Shown here piece after piece: positions 1-7,239 of a DNA stretch of 14,765 bases. Origin of the DNA: an uncultured Mycoplasmatota bacterium (GTDB lineage: Bacteria > Bacillota_I > Bacilli_A > RF39 > UBA660); contig USNG01000036.1 in the NCBI GenBank assembly GCA_900556025.1, positions 1-14,765 of the forward strand, read 5' to 3'. Both the position numbers and the translations under genes were made by a program. The notes beneath the pieces are model-generated. The model saw only the letters and a program-made list of their open reading frames with translations, made no database searches and had not been told where the DNA came from. Positions within the stretch are counted from its first letter, which is position 1, and every line of letters begins with the position of its first letter.

Positions 1-1805
1 TAGATGATACAAACTTTGCTGAAAAAGTAAAATTAGGTCAAATAAATTGGATTGGAAAGTCTACCGGAGTTGAAGTTGAAATAGAACTTACAACAGGAGG
101 AAAATTTTCAATATTTACAACTTGCATTGAAACAATTTATGGTGTTACATTTTTTGTAATTGCTCCAGATGGAAAACTTATTAAAGAGTTAATGCCAAAA
201 ATTGAAAATAAAGAGGAAGTACAAAATTATATTTTAGAAACATCAAAAAAATCTAATATGGATAGAACTAGTCTTAATAAAACAAAAACAGGTTGCATTT
301 TAAAGGGTATAGAGGCAATTAATCCAGTTAATGGAAAAAAAGTTCCTATATTTGTTGGTGACTTTGTACTTGGTAGTTATGGAACTGGTGCAGTTATGGC
401 AGTACCCGCTCATGATGCAAGAGATTATGAATATGCAAAAGTACATAATTTGGAAATGATTGAGGTTATTTCAGGAGGAAATATAAAAGAAAAAGCCTAT
501 GAAAAAGAGGAGTATCTTCCTATAAATCCTAAACTTCTTAATAGTGGGGAATTTACTGGACTTACAGTTAGTGAAGCCAAAGAAAAAATAACAGAAAAAC
601 TTATTAATATGGGTAAAGCTAAAGTAGTTAATAATTATAAAATGCGTGATTGGATTTTCTCTAGACAAAGATTTTGGGGTGAACCAATACCAATGATTAA
701 TTGTCCTAAATGTGGTTGGGTTCCTGTACCTGAAAATGAACTTCCAGTTTTACTTCCAGATGTAGCTAACTACGAACCAACTGATGATGGCGAAAGTCCA
801 CTTGCAAAAATTACTGATTGGGTAAATTGTAAATGTCCTAAATGTGGTGGGGATGCAAAACGTGAAACTGATACTATGCCTAACTGGGCTGGATCAAGTT
901 GGTATTTCTTAAGATTTATGGATCCACATAATGATCATGAATTTGCTTCAATGGATGCTATGAAATATTGGAGTAGAGTTGATTGGTATAATGGTGGAAT
1001 GGAACATACTGCAAGACATTTATTGTATGCAAGATTTTGGGTTCAATTCTTATATAATATTGGACTTGTTCCAAATAAAGAAATGATATGGACTAGAATT
1101 AGTCATGGTATGATTCTTGGAGACAACAATGAAAAAATGAGTAAATCTCGTGGTAATGTAGTAAATCCAGATGATATGGTAAAAGCTTATGGAGCAGATG
1201 CTTTAAGAGTTTATGAAATGTTTATAGGTGACTATGAAAAAGATGCTGCATGGAATGAAAATGGCCTTAAAGGATGTAAGAGATTTATAGATAAAGTTTA
1301 TAGATTAAAAGATAAAGTAAATGATAGTGAAGAGTATAGTGATTCACTTGTTAATATAATTAATAAGACTATTAAGAAAGTAACAGATGATATTGATACT
1401 ATGAACTATAATACTGCAGTTAGTGCTTTAATGATACTTGCTAATCAATATGATAAAGAAGAGAGTATTTCTAGAAAAGATTATAAAGCATTAATTACAT
1501 TGTTAAATCCAATAGCTCCACATATTACAGAAGAATTAAATGAAATGTTAAATTTAGGAAAGCCTATTTGTGAAAGTGAATGGTTAACTTATGATGAAAG
1601 TAAAATAGTTGATGATACAGTTAATATTGCTTGTAGTGTTAATGGTAAACTTAGAAGTACTATTAGTGTTCAAAGTGGTCTTTCTCGTGATGAATTATTA
1701 AGTGAAGCTAAAAAACAAGAAAATGTTATTAAATATATTGAAGGTCATGAAATAATTAAAGAAATAGTAGTACCTGATAAGATAGTTAATATAGTTGTAA
1801 AGTAG
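1..1805 (+). CDS. leuS: Leucyl-tRNA synthetase, 3' part (5' end outside window)
   Basis: Class I aminoacyl-tRNA synthetase that charges tRNA-Leu in the cytoplasm. The reading frame is open from base 3 with no stop, and its first residues (KLGQINWIGKSTGVEVE) are already LeuS sequence, so the ATG at 192 is internal and the start, with the HIGH motif, lies upstream. Visible in order: CP1 editing domain with Thr-rich peptide TTCIET (117-134) and the HDxRD motif (411-425); the RDWIFSRQRFWGEPIP segment; two CPKCG motifs (about 702-716 and 834-848) in the Leu-specific/zinc region; a DSSWYF-like NWAGSSWYF segment; KMSKS at 1134-1148; then the helical anticodon-binding and C-terminal domains. The TTCIET peptide differs from the textbook TTRPDT at three positions, although its last Thr and both Asp of HDxRD remain. 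The gene ends in its own hairpin terminator. Confidence 0.97.
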   Translation, partial: DDTNFAEKVKLGQINWIGKSTGVEVEIELTTGGKFSIFTTCIETIYGVTFFVIAPDGKLIKELMPKIENKEEVQNYILETSKKSNMDRTSLNKTKTGCILKGIEAINPVNGKKVPIFVGDFVLGSYGTGAVMAVPAHDARDYEYAKVHNLEMIEVISGGNIKEKAYEKEEYLPINPKLLNSGEFTGLTVSEAKEKITEKLINMGKAKVVNNYKMRDWIFSRQRFWGEPIPMINCPKCGWVPVPENELPVLLPDVANYEPTDDGESPLAKITDWVNCKCPKCGGDAKRETDTMPNWAGSSWYFLRFMDPHNDHEFASMDAMKYWSRVDWYNGGMEHTARHLLYARFWVQFLYNIGLVPNKEMIWTRISHGMILGDNNEKMSKSRGNVVNPDDMVKAYGADALRVYEMFIGDYEKDAAWNENGLKGCKRFIDKVYRLKDKVNDSEEYSDSLVNIINKTIKKVTDDIDTMNYNTAVSALMILANQYDKEESISRKDYKALITLLNPIAPHITEELNEMLNLGKPICESEWLTYDESKIVDDTVNIACSVNGKLRSTISVQSGLSRDELLSEAKKQENVIKYIEGHEIIKEIVVPDKIVNIVVK

Positions 1806-1826
1806 AGAATTAGTTCTCTACTTTTT
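1801..1826 (+). terminator. Rho-independent terminator of leuS
   Basis: A perfect 9-bp stem (AGTAGAGAA at 1801-1809 with TTCTCTACT at 1814-1822), a TTAG loop and a T-run to 1826. The leuS stop codon (1803-1805) lies inside the left arm. Confidence 0.9.
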
Positions 1827-1835
1827 GTATGGTTA

Positions 1836-1864
1836 TTGTTTTTGAGTATGAAATATTGTAAAAT
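1836..1864 (+). promoter_or_regulatory. Predicted sigma-A promoter of the 351-residue gene
   Basis: TTGTTT (-35, 1836-1841), a 17-base spacer and TAAAAT (-10, 1859-1864), just after the leuS terminator. A GAGGAG ribosome binding site follows at 1871-1876, ahead of the ATG at 1886. Confidence 0.6.
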
Positions 1865-1885
1865 AAAATAGAGGAGATAAATAAT

Positions 1886-2941
1886 ATGGAGTATACAATA
1901 GATGGTTTTATTAAATTGTATGATGAAAATAAAAAATTTGAGGGAGTAATATCTCGAGATATCCAAGAAATTCAAGAAAGAGAAAATAAGAAATTACAGC
2001 TTGGTGAATATGGAATTGCATTGTTACAAAATAATCCAAATAATAAAGAGATTGCATGTATTGTTTATAGTGGTCTTCCACTTAAGTGCGGAGCTTATAG
2101 TAGTTTAAGTGCGGAAGTAAGGAATGATAAATTAGTAACTTTATTTGCTTTAGAAAAATTTGACGGAACTATTTCTGGAGAAAATATTGGGAAAAATTTA
2201 AGAAATGATAGGGAAGTTATGTTTTCTTTTGCTCGTAATACTGTTGGTGTTGGAAGTGTTGTATATTTTTCTGATGAGCTTAAAAAAGATAAGAATTTCT
2301 GGGTTGATTTATTAACTTATGCATATGTGAGTCCTAGTAATTCTTTGGGTTATGCATTATATCAATTACAACAAATTAATAATCATCTTAATTTAAATCT
2401 TGATTTTAATGTAATTAATGCAGCAGCTGCTGAAGTAAAAGCAAAAGGACATGAACAAGGAGATTCAATTTATAATTGTGAGATTTCTGCTATGAATTTA
2501 GTCGGATGCTCTCCACATTTTATGGATGAGGTTTTAAAAGGAAATGTTGAATATGTTTCAAATGAGCAAAATTTCCTTAATTTTGGACTTGCACATGAAC
2601 TTTATGTTTCAGAAGCAAAAAAGTATCAAGAAAAAGCCATGTCTTCTGAAATGACATCTTCACTTAATAAATTTGATAATGTAAGTAATGTTCAAGAAGA
2701 AACTACTATTAATATTCCACTAGAATCTGAACCACAAGATAATATTGAAGAACAAAAAAGTCCTTTTTCTATTTCAGCAGAAGAATTTGAAACTAGAAAG
2801 AAAACATATGATTCTTTGAAAATGTTAGAGTCACTTAACCCTGATATTCTATCTAGTGAACAAAAGAATTTTATTTTAGAAACAGAAGCTTATTTGCAAA
2901 CAATGGGAGTTCAAGAAGAAACAAGTGAATTTACTAAATAA
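1886..2941 (+). CDS. Unrecognised 351-residue soluble protein
   Basis: I do not recognise this family. The start at 1886 is supported by GAGGAG ten bases upstream and a promoter-like sequence before it. There is no signal peptide and no hydrophobic stretch long enough for a membrane segment, so it is probably cytoplasmic. Residues 1 to about 255 look like a folded mixed alpha/beta region with two short Cys-containing motifs (PLKCGAYSSL near 85 and LVGCSPHFMDEV near 210). Residues from about 255 to 300 are an acidic, Ser/Asn/Glu-rich probable linker. The C-terminal 50 residues (ISAEEFETRKKTYDSLKML onward) look helical. The gene is monocistronic between two terminators, so its neighbours give no hint of function. 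Base composition and codon use resemble the flanking genes, so recent transfer is not obvious. Confidence 0.85.
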   Translation: MEYTIDGFIKLYDENKKFEGVISRDIQEIQERENKKLQLGEYGIALLQNNPNNKEIACIVYSGLPLKCGAYSSLSAEVRNDKLVTLFALEKFDGTISGENIGKNLRNDREVMFSFARNTVGVGSVVYFSDELKKDKNFWVDLLTYAYVSPSNSLGYALYQLQQINNHLNLNLDFNVINAAAAEVKAKGHEQGDSIYNCEISAMNLVGCSPHFMDEVLKGNVEYVSNEQNFLNFGLAHELYVSEAKKYQEKAMSSEMTSSLNKFDNVSNVQEETTINIPLESEPQDNIEEQKSPFSISAEEFETRKKTYDSLKMLESLNPDILSSEQKNFILETEAYLQTMGVQEETSEFTK

Positions 2942-2959
2942 TTTTGATTGTTATATGTT

Positions 2960-2995
2960 GAATATTCCAGTAAATAGATTGGAATATTCTTTTTT
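2960..2995 (+). terminator. Rho-independent terminator of the 351-residue gene
   Basis: A 10-bp perfect stem (GAATATTCCA at 2960-2969 with TGGAATATTC at 2980-2989), a 10-base loop and six T's at 2990-2995. Confidence 0.88.
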
Positions 2996-3024
2996 GTATT
3001 ATAATCAAAAAAGTGTTTAAAAGT

Positions 3025-3053
3025 TTGTATTTTATGTGAAATATTGATATAAT
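3025..3053 (+). promoter_or_regulatory. Predicted sigma-A promoter of pssA-psd, extended -10
   Basis: TTGTAT (3025-3030), a 17-base spacer and TATAAT (3048-3053) preceded by TGA, giving an extended -10 (TGnTATAAT). The -10 overlaps the first in-frame ATG (3052), which therefore should not be transcribed. Transcription should begin near 3060, leaving a leader of only about ten bases that contains the GAGGTG ribosome binding site. Confidence 0.72.
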
Positions 3054-3069
3054 GTTATTGAGGTGCAAT

Positions 3070-3696
3070 ATGATAGGAGTTTATGATTATACAGTTGTTT
3101 TAACTTATTTAGGTTTTTCATCAGGAATACTTGGAATACTTTTAGCTATAAAAGATCCTAAACATTTATTTCCAGCAATTATTTGTTTAATGTTTTCTGG
3201 ATTATGTGATATGTTTGATGGGAGAGTTGCTAGAACTAAAAAGAAAAGAACTGTTGAAGAGAAACACTTTGGAATACAATTAGATAGTTTATCTGATTTA
3301 GTTTGTTTTGGAGTATTACCAGCTGTTATAGGATATAGTCTTGGATTAAATAAATGTTATTTATTACCATTAATAATATTTTTTCCAGCTGCTGCTTTAA
3401 TTAGACTTGCATATTTTAATGTTCTTGAAATAATTAGAAATAGTTCAACACCTGTTAAAGAATATACTGGACTTCCGGTTACATCTAGTGCACTTATATT
3501 TCCATTTATTTATATATTTAGAAGATTGCTTGGAAGTAATTTCGTTATATTATATGGGGTTGTAATGTTTATAGTTGGAGTTTTATTTATAACTAAGTTT
3601 AAAATTAAAAAACCTAACTTAAAAACTATGATTGGATTTATTTTAATAGGAGTACTTGAAGTAATATTAATTATTACTGTATATAAATTTTTATGA
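3070..3696 (+). CDS. pssA: CDP-diacylglycerol--serine O-phosphatidyltransferase
   Basis: Membrane enzyme that transfers phosphatidyl from CDP-diacylglycerol to serine, making phosphatidylserine. It carries the CDP-alcohol phosphatidyltransferase signature: D47, D50-G51, A54-R55, G68, D72 and D76, followed by hydrophobic helices to the C-terminus (208 residues). The gap between AR and G is 12 residues, longer than the usual 8-9; I recall such a spacer in clostridial-type PssA proteins. I start the gene at ATG 3070, preceded by GAGGTG (3060-3065). An upstream in-frame ATG at 3052 sits inside the promoter -10 box and has no binding site. The TGA stop overlaps the psd start (ATGA), so the two genes are translationally coupled and act consecutively in phosphatidylethanolamine synthesis. 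Confidence 0.93.
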   Translation: MIGVYDYTVVLTYLGFSSGILGILLAIKDPKHLFPAIICLMFSGLCDMFDGRVARTKKKRTVEEKHFGIQLDSLSDLVCFGVLPAVIGYSLGLNKCYLLPLIIFFPAAALIRLAYFNVLEIIRNSSTPVKEYTGLPVTSSALIFPFIYIFRRLLGSNFVILYGVVMFIVGVLFITKFKIKKPNLKTMIGFILIGVLEVILIITVYKFL

Positions 3697-4598
3697 GATA
3701 TGTAGCTAGAGAAAGAAATAGTAAAGAGGATATAATTACAGAGTCAACAAAGACTCTGGATTTTTTGTATAATACTTTTATTGGAAGAATTATTCTTAAA
3801 TTATTTACTACTAAAACTTTTGCTAATATAGTTGCATTATATATGAATAGTGGATTATCTAAACATAGAATAAAAAGATTTATTAATAAAAATGATATAA
3901 ATGTATATGAATATGATGATAAAAAATATAAGTCATATAATGATTTTTTTATAAGAAAAGTAATTGCTTATAAAAGACCAATTAGTGCTAGTAAATTTTC
4001 TTTTATTAGTCCTTGTGATGGTAAATTAACTGCTTATAAAATAGGTGAAGATTTAACTTTAAATATAAAAAATTCTTATTATAGTATTGATACTTTAGTT
4101 GATGATAAAATAATGGAAGAATATGCTGGGGGATATGCTTTAGTATTTAGACTTTCTACTGATAATTATCATAGATATTGTTATATTGATAGTGGAAGTA
4201 AAGGATTAAATCATCATATTAAAGGAGTATTACATACAGTACAACCTATATCATTAAATCATTATAATTTTTATACTATGAATGATAGAGAATATACTGT
4301 TTTAAATACTAATAATTTTGGAAAAGTTATTCAAGTTGAAATAGGTGCTTTAGTAATTGGAAAAATTCATAATAATCATGAAACTTATATTTATAAAAAA
4401 GGTGAAGAAAAAGGTTATTTTGAATTTGGTGGTTCAACTATAGTTGTTCTTGTCAAAAAAAATACAATTAATTTAGATAAAGATATATTAGAAAATTCAT
4501 TAGAAGATATTGAAACAATTGTTAAATATGGGGAAAGAATTGGAACTAATACTTTTATTACCAAGATTAAAAGTACTATTCAAAGTATAATAAAATAA
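3693..4598 (+). CDS. psd: Phosphatidylserine decarboxylase proenzyme
   Basis: Pyruvoyl-dependent membrane-associated enzyme that decarboxylates phosphatidylserine to phosphatidylethanolamine. The proenzyme cleaves itself at a Gly-Ser bond, here in the C-terminal FGGST motif (G247-S248), and the Ser becomes the pyruvoyl group of the small alpha chain. The other members of the Asp-His-Ser processing site are visible: Asp109 in PCDGK and His160 in the NYHRY segment. At 301 residues it has the usual length for the Firmicutes form with an N-terminal extension. The start has no Shine-Dalgarno of its own and overlaps pssA by four bases (ATGA), so translation should depend on reinitiation after pssA. 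Transcription ends at a hairpin shared with the convergent gatD-like gene. Confidence 0.94.
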   Translation: MRYVARERNSKEDIITESTKTLDFLYNTFIGRIILKLFTTKTFANIVALYMNSGLSKHRIKRFINKNDINVYEYDDKKYKSYNDFFIRKVIAYKRPISASKFSFISPCDGKLTAYKIGEDLTLNIKNSYYSIDTLVDDKIMEEYAGGYALVFRLSTDNYHRYCYIDSGSKGLNHHIKGVLHTVQPISLNHYNFYTMNDREYTVLNTNNFGKVIQVEIGALVIGKIHNNHETYIYKKGEEKGYFEFGGSTIVVLVKKNTINLDKDILENSLEDIETIVKYGERIGTNTFITKIKSTIQSIIK

Positions 4599-4632
4599 AA
4601 AAATACTTAGTTAAAATTTTCTAAGTATTTTT
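4599..4632. terminator. Bidirectional terminator between psd and gatD-like gene
   Basis: Inverted repeat AAAAATACTTAG (4599-4610) with CTAAGTATTTTT (4621-4632), with A-runs on the left and T-runs on the right on both strands. It begins right after the psd stop and includes the stop codon of the convergent gatD-like gene. The loop (TTAAAATTTT) is itself AT-only and nearly self-complementary. Confidence 0.85.
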
Positions 4633-5332
4633 TATATGCTTCTTTTGCTGTAATGTCTAAACTTTTATATTTTAATTTTTTAGATTTACAAACTTTATTT
4701 AATAAATAATCTGTCAGATATGGATTTCTAATTAATAGTGGTCCGATAATATGAGTTGCATATACATTTTTATATGTGAATCCTTCTTGATTATTTAATC
4801 CATCATTTGAATATTTTTCATCTATTGTAAATAAAGAATCTTTTATATTAAAGTTTTGATCACATCTATTTTGAAATCCAATTATTTTTTCTTTTATTAG
4901 AGTAGTTGTACAAGTTACTTCACCAACAATTCTATCAGTAGAAGCATTTTTAAAATCAAATGAATTAGATAATTTAGTGTAATAATCAAATATATCTAAT
5001 GTTTCTAATTTTTCACCATTTGCTTCAATATAACTTCCAAATAAATCCATTGAATTTCCTGTTAATAATAATAGTTTATTTGATTCAATATATTTTTTAA
5101 ATTCTTCTTTTCTATTTAATATATCAGTTCTAGCTAATTCTAAATTATCTTCTGAACCTTGTCCAATATAAATGATATCATATTTACTTAAGTCTATCTT
5201 ATCATTAATACTTTTTAAATCTACATGTACTTTAATGTTATTTAATTCTAAATTGTGAACTAAACATCTTGTATTAGCATTTTCTCCATAAAGATTTAAT
5301 AGGTCATAATATAAATGCAATATATTAATCAT
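4607..5332 (-). CDS. gatD: GatD-like glutamine amidotransferase subunit lacking catalytic Cys and His
   Basis: Homologue of GatD, the glutaminase subunit that feeds ammonia to MurT for amidating the D-Glu of lipid II. Length (241 residues), the IYIGQGSEDN strand-loop, the HIIGPLLIRNPYLTDYLL C-terminal region and the position after murT all fit. The glutaminase site does not. The nucleophile-elbow motif (CGGYQ in Staphylococcus aureus GatD, Cys94) reads TGNSMD at residues 91-96, leaving Gly or Thr where Cys belongs. The catalytic His of the YLHGP motif is Ile (THIIGP, residues 193-198), with a His two residues earlier. The GFENHGGRT substrate loop reads GFQNRCDQNF (152-161). Translation starts from a strong AAAGGAGG inside the end of murT, with an 8-base overlap. 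I infer a pseudo-glutaminase scaffold; the gene symbol reflects homology only. Confidence 0.85.
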   Translation of the reverse strand: MINILHLYYDLLNLYGENANTRCLVHNLELNNIKVHVDLKSINDKIDLSKYDIIYIGQGSEDNLELARTDILNRKEEFKKYIESNKLLLLTGNSMDLFGSYIEANGEKLETLDIFDYYTKLSNSFDFKNASTDRIVGEVTCTTTLIKEKIIGFQNRCDQNFNIKDSLFTIDEKYSNDGLNNQEGFTYKNVYATHIIGPLLIRNPYLTDYLLNKVCKSKKLKYKSLDITAKEAYKKYLENFN

Positions 5333-6659
5333 TATTTTCCTCCTTTATGATTTTCTTAAGTTGAATTTCTTTATCAAAACATACCATTGAGAATATTTTA
5401 CCAGTTGTTTTTTCTTTTATAGTTTTACTTAGGTTATCTAAATTTTCTACGAGTATTAATTTTTCTTTATTAATACCAGCATATTCCATTCTAAGTTTCA
5501 TGTCATAACAGAATTTACCAATTAAAATTATATTTTTAATTGATGAATCATTTAGTGATTCAAAATCTATGTCCCATATCCATGATATATCATTTTCTTT
5601 ATATCTTCTGCTTGAAGAATCAAATCCTAGTATTATAGTTTTGTCTCCATCTTGATGTAGTATATAATCTAGCGATTGTTTGTAACTTAAGTTATTTTCA
5701 TTTTTGCTAACTAGCATTTGCCATTTTCTATTATCAAAGTCATATATTTCTAATCTTTTAGTTTTAGTATTTTCATCATTAATAACTTTTAGAATATCTT
5801 CATCATTTAAACCAATTGTTTTTGATAATGTATAACATCCAGTTACAAAGTATGCTGTATATAAGAAGTTTGATGGTAAATGAACTTCTTTTTCATTTAT
5901 TTTAATTAATTTATTATCTATATCAATATCAGTTGCTTCGTAATTAACTTTTCCTCTTTTGAAATCATATTTAGGGCAATTGTATTTTCCTATATGACCA
6001 TAGTGATAATATTCATATTCTAATTTTCTATGACATATTGGACAATATGCTGCGTCTAAATTATTAATATTAGATTTTCTACTATAATCATTTTTAGCAA
6101 GTCCATAAGTAGTTATTTCACCTTTATGATTTATTCTAAGTCTATTTACGAATGGATCATCTGCATTTAGGATTAAATGTGTTCCGTATGGAATAGCATT
6201 TTTAATAGCATTATATATTTTTTCAGGATGAGAGTTTCTTGGTGGTTGATCTCTTGTAATATTAGTAATCATTAAGTGAGTAGGTGTGATATATTCAAAA
6301 ACATATTTCATGAATTGTTCATCTAATTCCATTAATAGTACATCAGCTTTTAATTTACCTGATAGGGAACTATTATTTAGAACTAAAGCTGTAATGCCAT
6401 TTATTGTGTTGCTTCCTTCTTTATTATATACAACTTTATATCCATTTTTAGTTAATATATTATACATCAATTCAGTACTTGAACTTTTACCACTAGAACC
6501 AGTTATTCCAATTACATATTTAGGTAATTTAATTTTACTTAATATTTTTTTATCTAATTTTCTAGCGTAGTGACCTCCGATAACACTTCCTTCATGTCCG
6601 ATAAGTTTACTTGCTTTGTTAATAAATTTACAAGTAAAAATTACAATACTTTTCCACAT
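5325..6659 (-). CDS. murT: MurT-like Mur ligase family protein (lipid II isoglutaminyl synthase subunit homologue)
   Basis: Homologue of MurT, the ATP-dependent Mur ligase subunit that amidates lipid II with GatD at the inner face of the membrane. The ATP-binding loop is GITGSSGKSSS (residues 51-61), followed by an EGSNTINGITALVLN segment and the DUF1727-type C-terminal domain with NDISWIWDIDFE (about 356-367). Divergence is clear. The zinc ribbon has C206, C209 and C228, but the fourth Cys is Y231 (CPKY). The family's RDQLDRYGE motif reads RDQPPRNSH (136-144). The C-terminal NPAG and ADGRD motifs are replaced by NENN and YKEND. The start is ATG at 6659 with AGGTGAT six bases upstream; an in-frame GTG at 6668 is part of that binding site. 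The gatD-like gene overlaps its 3' end. The intact frame and coupling argue against decay. Confidence 0.87.
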   Translation of the reverse strand: MWKSIVIFTCKFINKASKLIGHEGSVIGGHYARKLDKKILSKIKLPKYVIGITGSSGKSSSTELMYNILTKNGYKVVYNKEGSNTINGITALVLNNSSLSGKLKADVLLMELDEQFMKYVFEYITPTHLMITNITRDQPPRNSHPEKIYNAIKNAIPYGTHLILNADDPFVNRLRINHKGEITTYGLAKNDYSRKSNINNLDAAYCPICHRKLEYEYYHYGHIGKYNCPKYDFKRGKVNYEATDIDIDNKLIKINEKEVHLPSNFLYTAYFVTGCYTLSKTIGLNDEDILKVINDENTKTKRLEIYDFDNRKWQMLVSKNENNLSYKQSLDYILHQDGDKTIILGFDSSSRRYKENDISWIWDIDFESLNDSSIKNIILIGKFCYDMKLRMEYAGINKEKLILVENLDNLSKTIKEKTTGKIFSMVCFDKEIQLKKIIKEENND

Positions 6660-6676
6660 ATTAATCACCTAATATT

Positions 6677-6705
6677 ATTATACATTTTTTTTATTATTTT
6701 ATAAA
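6677..6705 (-). promoter_or_regulatory. Predicted promoter of murT-gatD
   Basis: On the minus strand, TATAAT lies at 6682-6677, with a weak TTTATA (6705-6700) 17 bases upstream. It is followed by AGGTG (6670-6666) and the murT ATG. The intergenic region is shared with the divergent gene at 6745. Confidence 0.5.
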
Positions 6706-6713
6706 GAGTTTTG

Positions 6714-6722
6714 TGTTATAAT
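6714..6722 (+). promoter_or_regulatory. Extended -10 promoter of the 159-residue gene
   Basis: TGTTATAAT (6714-6722) is a perfect extended -10. No clear -35 is visible 17 bases upstream (TTATTT at best). GAGGTG follows at 6731-6736, before ATG 6745. Confidence 0.55.
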
Positions 6723-6744
6723 GGGCTTATGAGGTGTGGTATTT

Positions 6745-7224
6745 ATGGAAGATGGTTATGAGTTATATATTAAGTCACTTGAAAGTGAACAAGAGATAAT
6801 TGAAGAAGAAATATATAGTATAAGTGACGAGATACAAAAATATTTTTCTATGAGTACTACAGAATATGAAACTCTTAGTAGTGAAGAAAAGAGTAAATAT
6901 AAAGAGAAACTTATTAAGTTAAAGAAAGATTCTAAAAGAAAAGAAAAATTATCTATAATGTTATCATCTATATTTGATAAAAGATTTATTGCTAATGTAA
7001 TAGAGCGTAATAATGAAAAAATCAGTTTAGAAAACTATGAAGATATATGCGATAATATTATTTTATTATTTAATGATAAAACGTTTCCTTTAGAAAATAT
7101 TGAAACTAAAGTGAAAGAACTTTTGCTTAGAAATACTATATTTAATGTTTCTGATGTTTTAGATTCAATTATTGTTATGTTTAAGAGTAGAGGATTTACT
7201 TATGGTGAAGAATTATCTTTGTGA
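6745..7224 (+). CDS. Unrecognised 159-residue charged helical protein
   Basis: I do not recognise the family. The protein is soluble, rich in Glu, Lys, Ser and Ile/Leu, with no signal peptide or membrane segment. Residues from about 8 to 75 have the charged heptad-like pattern of a helical hairpin or coiled coil (SLESEQEIIEEEIYSISDEI, then a second Lys/Glu helix). The rest is helical-looking with no catalytic motif. I start it at ATG 6745, after GAGGTG at 6731-6736; an in-frame GTG at 6736 is the end of that ribosome binding site. It is transcribed divergently from murT with only 85 bases between start codons, so co-regulation with the MurT-like/GatD-like pair is possible. It stops at TGA followed immediately by TAA. 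Confidence 0.8.
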   Translation: MEDGYELYIKSLESEQEIIEEEIYSISDEIQKYFSMSTTEYETLSSEEKSKYKEKLIKLKKDSKRKEKLSIMLSSIFDKRFIANVIERNNEKISLENYEDICDNIILLFNDKTFPLENIETKVKELLLRNTIFNVSDVLDSIIVMFKSRGFTYGEELSL

Positions 7225-7239
7225 TAATTTTTTTATTGC

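Noticed and set aside
471..668. Minus-strand frame inside leuS
   Set aside because: Antisense to conserved LeuS sequence, with Phe/Ile-rich composition caused by AT bias.
192..1805. ATG at 192 as the start of leuS
   Set aside because: The frame is open to the window edge and bases 3-191 already encode LeuS editing-domain sequence.
1745..1975. Minus-strand frame crossing the leuS end and the next gene
   Set aside because: It runs through a terminator and a promoter on the other strand and has low-complexity Ile/Phe/Tyr composition.
6286..6570. Plus-strand frame inside the murT-like gene
   Set aside because: Antisense shadow of a conserved coding region, with no start signals.
4607..6659. 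murT-gatD-like genes as decaying pseudogenes
   Set aside because: Both frames are full length without stops or frameshifts, start signals are strong and the genes are translationally coupled, so selection seems likely even though key residues are lost.
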